Under the pieces are notes generated by a model. It was given only the letters and a program-made list of their open reading frames with translations. It was not told where the DNA came from and searched no databases. From assembly GCA_001430745.1 (NCBI GenBank), contig KQ482053.1:314127-336174 (forward strand): a DNA stretch of 22,048 nt, read 5' to 3'. The position numbers and the translations under genes are program-made. Source of the DNA: Auxenochlorella pyrenoidosa. Its lineage: Eukaryota > Chlorophyta > Trebouxiophyceae > Chlorellales > Chlorellaceae. Of the stretch, positions 9,288-17,039 are shown one piece after another; the first letter of the stretch is position 1; the number at the start of each line of letters is the position of its first letter.

Positions 9288-12200
9288 ATGCAGCACTGCA
9301 TGACCTCCAGCATGTTGAGGGCGCAGAATGTGCATCGATCCAGGGCGGCACCCCGCCGGGCAGCGATGCTCAAAGCCCCAGCGCCGCTGGCCGGACGGCC
9401 AGCCGCACTCGGGCCCTGGCAACCGGCCCAGCAGCAGCAGCAGCCAGCGATCCGCTGCAGGGCGGCGCAGCAGGAGCAGCAGCCGGAGAGCACGGAGGCG
9501 CAGCCGCCCGCGCTCGTCGGCGAGGACGCCGCAGTCTTTGACCCGTCGCAGCAGAGCCTGAAGAGCTGGGGCCTGTTTGTGGCGCTGCTGACGGGCGTGT
9601 CCGCGCTCCTGTACCCGGTGGGTGGGCGCATCAACACGCAGCGCAGCCTCCCTTCCTTCCTGCGGGGGTGTTTCGGCGCGCCACGCCTGCTGCTCTCCTG
9701 GTCAAGCCTGGCGGCAGCTCCCTGAATGCCTGGCTGCCGCGCTGCGCACCCCCTGCAGGTGTGGATCGCCCCGGGCCTGGGCCTGGGCGACGATTTCGTC
9801 GCCACCCTCTCCTCCCTGTCTGAGGTGGGTGCTGCCTCGCTGGGGCCGCAGCTGCCCCGCAGGGGCTGTGCCCCCTACCGACTTGCCGGGCTCAGCGACC
9901 GAGCTGGCAGGGTATCCTGACGCGGCCGCCCGCCCCCCTCCGCCCTCCCGCCTGCTGTTATTTAACTCTGGTGCAGGACTCGTCGGTCGTCATGCTGGCC
10001 ATCCTGCTGGTGTTTGCCATTGCGCACAGCGGCCTGGCCTTCTTGAGGCCCTACGGTGAGCTGCCGCCGCGCCCTGCCTGCCGCCCCTGCCTGTCGGCGC
10101 TGTGCCGCCGGCGTGCTGCGAGGCATCGGGGCGCCGCCTGGCGCCTGGCGGGGTTGCGGCGGTGTCAGCCCCCCGGGGGGGGGGGGGGGCGGGGGGGTCC
10201 CCTTGCCCCGCTCCCCGCCGCCGGCCCTTCCCACCCCAACCACTGCCACCCCAACCGCCGCAGGCGAGGAGGCCATCGGCGCGCGCGCCTACCGCGTGCT
10301 GTTTGCGCTGGTGTCGCTGCCGCTGGCCATCGCCGCGGTGGTGTACTTCATTGACCACCGGTACGACGGCGTGCCGCTGTGGAACGTGCGGTGAGCGGGG
10401 TTTTGGTTTTGGGTGGGGTGGGGGGCTTGTTTCCCTTTTTTGGGGTGGGGGGTGGGGGCTGAATGCGCTTGTGTGTCAGAATATGGCCGCTGTGGCTGCT
10501 GTGGTTGCTCCTGTTTGGGGACCGTCAACGGTGGATCCAACTTGTAGGCTGCATGCCCCACGTCGTGTGCCGCTGCGGGGGCGCAGCAGGTCGCGCACGC
10601 GGTTATGCACATCGCCCCCTGTCGCATCGTCTGCCGCCGCGCAGCTGAGTGCCCGCGCCCCGCGCTGCCCCCCCCCCCCCCCCCTGCAGAGGCGTGACGG
10701 GCGTGCACGAGCTGGTGTGGGGCCTCTCCTTCATTTCCTTCTACTTCCTGTACCCCTCCACCTTCAACATCCTAGAGGCAAGCCGTCCCACGGGGCGGCC
10801 CGCCTGTCTCCGCTGGCCAGCTGCCTGTCTCCGCTGGCCCGCGCACCCCCCGGTGACACCACGCCCGGTAGCGAGGGGCCGTGGTTGGGGCGCCCGACCC
10901 TCATGCCTGGCTTGCCGCACCTGTCGTGCATCCCGACACAAGTGACAGCGAGCGTCCCCACCCTCCCACCCCACCTACCATCTCCCACCCTGAGCCCCCT
11001 CCCCCCTGTGTGTGCAGGTGGCCGCAGTGGATGAGCCCAAGCTGCACATGTGGGAGACGGGCATCATGCGCATCACGCGGCACCCCCAGGCGCGCCTCCT
11101 GCCCCCCCAACGCATGCCTGTATGTTTTTTAAGCCTGCGTTGACTCCCTACCCTGCACCGGTTAAAATGTGCCATGAGGCTGGCTCCCTGCAGCTCTGCT
11201 CGCCCTCGACAGAGCCGCGCTGCTCTGCCTGCCAGCCTGATTCCGCCCCCCGCTTGCTGCTGACATGCATGGACCCCCGCTGCAGATGGTGGGCCAGGGC
11301 ATCTGGTGCCTGGCGCACACCCTGTGGATCGGCAGCAGCTTCATGGTGCGTGCCGCCGTGCGCCTGCTGGGGAGCATGTGCGCCTGCATGTGCGCCTGCT
11401 GGGGAGGAGCGTGGGCGCCTGCTGGGGAGCATGGCCCATGGCACTGGCCCGTGTGGCGCATGGCGCTGCCCGCCCGGCTGCCCCCCCACCCCCCCAGTTC
11501 AAGTTGCCGCGCTTGCGGCAACCCTAAGCCCAGCATGCCTTCACCTCTGGGCCCCCCACCCGCACCCCCACCCCCCCCTTCCCACCCCACCCCAACCCCC
11601 CCAGCCCAGGTGGTCACCTCCCTCGGCCTGATGGCGCACCACCTGTTTGGCTGCTGGCACGGAGACTTCCGGCTCAAGCGCAAGTGAGAACCAAAAAGAA
11701 AAACTTTTTTTTTGGAGCCTGAACCCCAGTATGCTGCATGTGCCTGGGCAGAAGAACCCTGGCCCCCCGCCCAATACATGCCGTTGCCACGGGGGGCGTG
11801 CCCGCGCGCCCTGCGCCATGCGCCTCGACTCGCCTGCGCCGCGATGAGGCAGGCAAACCCGCCTGCCCCTGCGCCTGCGCCCCTGTGGAATCGCTATGCC
11901 CCCCGCACTCTACCTGCACCCGCGCCTGCTCCCCCTGTTATATTGCCATGCCCCCCCCCTCCCCCACCCCCAGATATGGCGAGGCGTTTGAGGAGGTCAA
12001 GGCCCGCACCTCCACCCTGCCCTTCCAGGCCATCCTGGAGGGCCGCCAGCAGCTGCCCAAGGACTATTACAAGGTGAGGGGTGTGTGTGTGTTGGGGGGG
12101 GGGGGGGGGGGGGGCGTGGCTGCCAAGGGCCATTGATTGGGGGGGCGTGCTGCAGGCTATGAAATGGGGAGCTGTGGGGACCGGCTGCGGGCCGGCTGAG

Positions 12201-12751
12201 GGCCGCGGGAGGCTGGCCGCGGGCTGCTGACGGCTGGCTGCGGGCCGTGGGGGGCGTGCTGCGGGCTGTCGAGGGACCGGCCTCGGGCCGGCGGTGCCAC
12301 TCAGCGCCAAGCCTGGCTGCATGCTGCGGCACCCTGTCATCTGCCCAGCCTGTCGAGCGTGCTGTCATGCTGGGGGAGGGGTCGGGGCCTTGCCCAGGGC
12401 GCCTCGGCACGCGGGGCATGCATGCGTCGCGGCGAGGCTTCGGGGTAGCACGCGCTGCTTGGCAGGCGGCCCCGCTTTCCCAGGCGCACCTCTGCTCTCC
12501 GCTGCGCCGCGTCTGCGCCCTCCCCCCCACCCACCTCCCCCCACCACCACCACCGCCCCCCAACCCACCACCACCAGCCACACACACACTAACACACACG
12601 CACGCACGCACACTAACACACACCACCTCCCGCCCCGCGCGCCCTGCAGGAGTTCCTGCGCGGCCCCTACTTCGTGCTCATCCCCTTCTGCGTGGGCGCA
12701 TACCTGTGCCACCCGCTGATGCAGCGCGCCGCCTACTTCCTCGGGTGGTGA
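9288..12751 (+). CDS. Z-ISO: 15-cis-zeta-carotene isomerase (Z-ISO), chloroplast precursor, 10 exons
   Basis: Z-ISO isomerises the 15-cis double bond of 9,15,9'-tri-cis-zeta-carotene between phytoene desaturase and zeta-carotene desaturase. It is a heme b membrane protein related to NnrU. Exons: 9288-9617, 9759-9824, 9977-10055, 10264-10390, 10690-10777, 11018-11089, 11286-11345, 11610-11683, 11974-12073, 12650-12751. They total 1098 nt and 365 residues, all phases closed. Residues 1 to about 85 are a Gln/Arg/Ala-rich transit peptide region. Then come several membrane segments (for example [54 protein letters not shown]). The family core is [49 protein letters not shown] and [17 protein letters not shown]. 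His149 and His265 lie where the heme ligands reported for maize Z-ISO (H150, H266, from memory) are expected. Introns 5 and 6 need GC donors. Start codon choice within the transit peptide is uncertain, since several Met codons follow. Confidence 0.93.
10175..10189 (+). repeat. G homopolymer in Z-ISO intron 3
   Basis: A run of about 15 G follows CCCCC and is followed by C and another G7 run, inside the intron between exons 3 and 4. The C-then-G order could fold locally. It is a likely place for length errors in sequencing. Confidence 0.8.
10668..10684 (+). repeat. C homopolymer (about C17) next to the acceptor of Z-ISO exon 5
   Basis: A run of about 17 C serves as the polypyrimidine tract immediately before TGCAG|AGGCGT, the acceptor of exon 5. 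Length variation here could influence splicing of that exon. Confidence 0.8.
10802..10839 (+). repeat. Two-copy 21-bp tandem repeat in Z-ISO intron 5
   Basis: A 17-base word (GCCTGTCTCCGCTGGCC) occurs at 10802-10818 and again at 10823-10839, a period of 21 bases. It lies just inside the GC-donor intron after exon 5. Confidence 0.8.
11360..11433 (+). repeat. Imperfect tandem repeats in Z-ISO intron 7
   Basis: The word GCGCCTGCTGGGGAG recurs three times, near 11360, 11392 and 11415, two copies followed by CATG. The copies begin 15 bases after the donor of exon 7. This looks like recent local duplication within the intron. Confidence 0.7.
12094..12114 (+). repeat. G homopolymer (G21) in Z-ISO intron 9
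   Basis: Twenty-one consecutive G follow a short GT repeat, about 20 bases after the exon 9 donor (AAG|GTGAGG). The run could form G-quadruplex structure in the pre-mRNA, and its true length may differ from the assembly. Confidence 0.85.
12575..12627 (+). repeat. CA-rich microsatellite in Z-ISO intron 9
   Basis: Imperfect CACA runs interrupted by CTAA and by CGCA repeats lie just upstream of the exon 10 acceptor (CCTGCAG|GAGTTC). The tract is non-coding. Confidence 0.75.
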
Positions 12752-13473
12752 GGCCGAGTGATATATTAGGCCACCAGGCCGCGACCCTTCTTGAGCCGAG
12801 CCCGCCACACGGCGGCCTGCCATGCGTCCCGGGGTGGGCGGCAGCGCCGCGCGGCAGGTGCCCCGCCGCCTCCCGCTTGCAGCCGTTTGCAGCCTCTGGC
12901 GGCTGTTCTGAGGCACAAGCGCCGGCGCGGCGGGCAGAGGGAGCCTGGAGGGCAGCGCACCCTACTGGCCCTGCTTGCCTGCTCCCTGCCTGCTGCCAAA
13001 CAATGAATCTTTGGGCATGCCCCTGCGTCTCTGCTCCCCTGCGTTTTCTGCTGCCCTCACGCTTGCTCCCTCGTACCATGTGAGCCCCCTCTGCCTGGCC
13101 CCCCATGGCCAACTGCCTGCTACCTTTCTGTCCCCTTGCTCTATCCTGCACGCATCTCTCCCGGCCAACACCCGCATGTTTGCGGCTATCCTGTGTGGCG
13201 CACACATAAGTTCAATCTGGTGCTCTCAGAAGGCAGGCGAGGCTGTGGGGGCAGGTGGCTGGTGCCCATGACAAACAGACTGCCCTCGTCACTGCTAGTG
13301 GAACGGCCATATCCCATGGTGCGGCATCCCACCATGAGCCCTGCCCAGCAGGAAAGCGTGCCGAGCCAGCGTGTGCAGCACGGCGCTCTGCTGGGGTATG
13401 CGTGCAAGGCGAGGCGCCAGGCTCTTACAGCGTTGCGCCTCAACTGTGGGCACGCACTACCGTGGTGATCACC
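12752..13473. other. Convergent intergenic region (Z-ISO / BASS4)
   Basis: About 720 bases hold both 3' ends. No further gene is recognisable. A TGTAA for the minus-strand BASS4 gene lies at 13425-13429; none was found for Z-ISO on the plus strand. Confidence 0.5.
13425..13429 (-). terminator. Possible TGTAA polyadenylation signal of the BASS4-like gene
   Basis: TTACA on the plus strand reads TGTAA on the minus strand, about 45 bases beyond the proposed stop codon. This would give a short 3' UTR. Confidence 0.35.
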
Positions 13474-16400
13474 TCACGGCTGGGGCTGGGCAGCACCCGC
13501 GCTCGGCGCTGCCGCCTCTGAGGGCGTCCGCCCTCCTGCTGCTGCTGCCTCTGCTGCCGCCTCCAAGGGAGGCCGCCCTGCGGCTGCTGCCTCTACCGCC
13601 GCTGGGGCATGGCCTGCTCCCGTGTTGGCCTCCGCTGCCGCCCCGTGTGCACCCTCCTGCCGCGCTGTGGCCTGCCCATGCGGACCGCCCGCAAGCGCTG
13701 CATCTGCTGCTGCCGGTCCGCTGCCTGCGTCTGTCCTGCCCAGCTCTGGCAGCTGCACCTCAAGGTCCCTGCTGCTGCTGCTGCCGTTGCCGCTTTCCAG
13801 CTTGTCCTCCCCTCCTGCCTTGCCGCCGCCCTCGGCCCCGGCGGCGGCCCCCTCCCTTGCCCGCTGGCTGCCGCCCGCCTCTGCCGCCACCAGTGCCAGG
13901 TCGCCCGCCGCTGGGCTGCTGTTGGCTGCGCGCCGCGCCACGCGGCGGGCCAGGAAGGGCGCGATGCCGGCGCCCAGGAAGATCTGGAACAGCTGGCCGG
14001 CGATGCAGGGCACAGCCAGCAGGCCCTGCTGCGTCACGTTGCTAGTCAGGTAGCTGCAGGGCAGGGCAGGGGGGCAGGGCAGCAGGGAGGGCAGCGATGG
14101 GTGGGGTGGGGGTAGACGCGGGCACGGGTGGGGGGTGTGGGGTTGGGGGGGCGGTGGCAAACAGGCTGCGAGGAATGAACAGCGGGCAGGGGCGGTGGAC
14201 ACGAAGCAGCGGGGGCAATCTCCTGCATGCGCTTAGAATGCGAGCCGAGCGCTGGCAGCTGCCCTCCTGCCGTACCTGATGACGGTGACCGCCACGGGGG
14301 CGCTCTTCTGGCTGCTCATCACGCCCACGGCAATCGCCTCTGGCAGCGGCATGCGGAACAGCAGCCTGCAAGGGGGGGCCAGGCACACCGGGGACAGGGG
14401 AGCCAGCAGGCGCATCAGCAGCAATACGCGGGAGCAACCCCGCCGGCTCGGCCATGTAAGCACTGCTCAGGCAGCATAACAACGGGACCAGGAGGGGTGC
14501 AGCACTGTGGGGGATAGGTTCCATGCAAAGTCCTGCATTCAGTTGGGAGCTGCACGGCTTGAAAAAGGGGTTGCACCGCCGGCGCCTGGGGCGGCACTCA
14601 CAGCACGGCGGCAAAGTTGAAGGCCAGGTAGATGAGGTGCATGATGCCGGCCGACACGATGACGATGAAGATGTCCAGGAACTGCTGGTGCACCAGCACA
14701 TCCTGGGGGGGGGCAAGGCAGCCCAGGGGGAGGTGCAGCGGCAAAACTCAGAGAACGTCGTATTGCCAGCCCTCGGAGAGGCAGAACAGCATGGGCAGCC
14801 CAGGGGGCGGTGCAGCTTGAGTGCATCCAGGAACTGCTGGTGCACCAGCACGTCGTGTGTGTGTGTGTGTGTGTTGCGTTTGTGTGCGTGGTGGTGGGGT
14901 GGGGGTGGGGAGCGTAGTGGCAGGAGCACCCGCCCGCTGCTTGCCACATCTGATCATTGCCGCATCACCACCGCCCAGCGGCTGCCACAGCCGGCTGCCT
15001 GCTGCGGAGTTAGCGCGGTGCGTCATGCGGGCAGTGCGAGTTGTTACAGGCAGGCAGGCAGGCAGGTGCCCCCCGCGGCGGCCCCACGGTGGCCCCGCCC
15101 CACCTGCGCGCCGGAGAGCGTCTGCCAGATGATCAGCGCTAGCTGGAGATTGCTGAACATGCCGAGCGGCACCTTCCAGCGGGACACAAACGCGCGTACG
15201 GGCGCAAACAGCTCACGCGCCGCCTGCGGGGGCGTGGCGAGTGCGTCTGTGTCAAATGATTTGTGGCATTCCGTTGCAGTTAGACAGACTTAAAGCCCAA
15301 ACAAGCAGGCAAGCAAGGGACACGGCGAGGGGCGGGCCAGCATGCGCGGCCGGGTGTGCAGCATCAAGACAGACGGAGAGCCGGCGCCCGCCGGTGGCTG
15401 CCTCCCTCTCAAATCACGCTCCTCGGATGGGTGTGCATCCCACCGCAAGCGCCCTGCCTGCTGCCGACACCGACTGCGCCCTGGCAGGCCCTGCCTGCCA
15501 AGCACCCACCTTGCCGAGGATGGCCGGCACCAGCACGGTGCACACAAGTTTGACCAAAAGGTCAACGGCGTCCACCGAGGCGCTAAGGAAGCCGTCGACG
15601 TTGGACAGCAGCAGCTTGACCAGCGGCGGCATGGTCACCACTCCCAGAGCGTTTGTGCCCACCAGCAGCAGCAGCGCCAGGGCGGCGTTGCCGCCCGAGG
15701 CGCGCACCAGGGCTTCGCCCACGCCCAGGGTGGTGGGCACAGCGGCAAAGATGGTCAGGCCTGCGGGTCAAGGGGGGCCAGGGTGGATGTGCAGCAACGG
15801 GCCTTCTCCATATTTTGGGGCTGATAGTGCACGGCCTTTGAACTCGGACGGGCTGCCAAAAGCCGACAAGGGTGACTCAACCCCTGGAGCACCCACCGAC
15901 GGCAAACTCGGGCGGCGTCAGCGGCAGCTCCCGCAGCGCAAAGCCCAGGCAGGGCGTGATGAGCAGGATGGACAGGAAGCCATACAGTGCGCCCAGCCAG
16001 TGCCGGGCTGCCCGCTTGATATCATCGGTTTTCAATACCTGCGCGGGGGTGGCCACGCAGGGGTGGTGCTCAAGGGCAGGGTGTGCGCCTCGAGAAACGG
16101 CTCGAGACACGGTGCCTTGCGCCCGCTGCCGCTGGGTCAGTTTGGGTGGACATCCACGATTCAAGTGCATGCATGAAGAGGGCTGGATGCCCCATGGCCC
16201 ATGGAGCCGCAGCGGCGTGCCCCTCCCGTCCACTCCTCTTCATGGCATGCATGCAGGGAGGCCGCCCATGGGCTGGCCAGGCGTGCGCACCAGGCCGGAG
16301 ATGACAAAGACAATGATGATATTGATGGTCTGAACAAGGTGGATGTCTCCCAGGATCTGTAGCAAAAGGGAGGAAGCAGGGAGGCACGGAAATGTCTGCA

Positions 16401-16804
16401 GACTGTCTCACCGGCACGCAGGATACTGGGCGCGCCAGCCCATGGCGGCGGGCTCCACCGGCGCCGCTCACCACGACGCTGGAAACCGCTCTCCCCGGAG
16501 CCGGCGCGGTAAGCGCTATCAAAGTGGCGAAGAAGAAGCAAATGACGAGCCAGTGTTTGATCACAAAGGCTTTGCCTCTGGCAGCGGCAGCCTTGAGCCG
16601 CTGTCGGCGAGCCGACCCCTCCTCTGCATTCCCCCCCATGGCTGCCGGGGACCTTATCGATGCGAAAATAGGCAGTAATCGGGCGCAGCGCCATTGCGCT
16701 CGGACCGGCCGCCGAGTGCCAACAGTTGGTTTTGCTGGCGGTGCCAACGACCTGCCGTCAAGAAGGGCAGCCGGCTGCGTAGTGGTCGGGATGGTCACGG
16801 TCAT
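13474..16804 (-). CDS. BASS4/SLC10A7-type sodium/metabolite cotransporter, probably plastid, 8 exons
   Basis: This belongs to the SBF-like (bile acid:sodium symporter related) family, most like plant BASS4 and animal SLC10A7; its substrate is not known. Exons: 16472-16804, 16291-16356, 15897-16038, 15510-15760, 15104-15223, 14602-14702, 14276-14365, 13474-14053. They total 1683 nt and 560 residues, phases closed. Residues 1 to about 55 look like a transit peptide (MTVTIPTTTQPAALLDGRSL). Membrane segments follow: HWLVICFFFATLIALTAP (84-101), INIIIVFVISGL (122-133), the LKTDDIK link, then further helices. Family-type stretches include VPTTLGVGEALVRASGGN, GVVTMPPLVKLLLSNVDGF, EAIAVGVMSSQKSAPVAV and GQLFQIFLGAGIAPFLARR. 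The core ends near residue 409; the last ~150 residues are Ala/Gly/Glu/Ser-rich low complexity, absent from the relatives I know. An ATG at 16846 or the internal MGGNAEEGS start are alternatives. Confidence 0.88.
14674..14851 (-). repeat. Duplicated start of BASS4 exon 6 inside the preceding intron
   Basis: A perfect 26-base word at 14674-14699, within exon 6 (encoding VLVHQQFLD), recurs at 14826-14851 inside intron 5. A second 23-base word at 14717-14739 recurs at 14794-14816 with one mismatch. On the minus strand the order is exon copy, word 2, word 2, true exon. The intronic copy has no AG acceptor in front of it; it is preceded by a CA run. Confidence 0.85.
14852..14880 (+). repeat. GT microsatellite in BASS4 intron 5
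   Basis: About ten GT units (CA on the coding strand) directly abut the duplicated exon fragment. It is a simple sequence repeat within the intron. Confidence 0.8.
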
Positions 16805-16980
16805 TGGAATCACCTGTCCAATCCTGCACCTGTTATCGACAAACAAAAGCTATAGAAGCTGCAGACGGTGGGCACGCAGCTCTGCAGACTCGGCAGGGGT
16901 TCGCTGCAACGGCAGTACGCACTGCGCGCGCTGCTGCCCATTGGCCATGCCCCTCATCCTGGGCAATCCTGCGGCGCCAT

Positions 16981-16985
16981 TTACA
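16981..16985 (-). terminator. Possible TGTAA polyadenylation signal of the carrier gene
   Basis: TTACA on the plus strand reads TGTAA on the minus strand, about 55 bases beyond the carrier stop codon. It leaves about 180 bases to the start codon of the next minus-strand gene (BASS4-like), so that promoter must be compact. Confidence 0.45.
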
Positions 16986-17039
16986 CTTGGGAGCAGCCAT
17001 CAGGGTCCCTCAGGCGCGGGTGCGGAGGGCAGCGCAGCC

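Noticed and set aside
10102..11034. 310-residue plus-strand open frame
   Set aside because: It overlaps Z-ISO exons 4 and 5 in another frame and is Pro/Arg/Ala-rich shadow sequence.
14826..14855. Intronic copy of the BASS4 exon 6 start as an alternative exon
   Set aside because: No AG acceptor precedes it (a CA run does), and the frame after it loses all similarity to the family.
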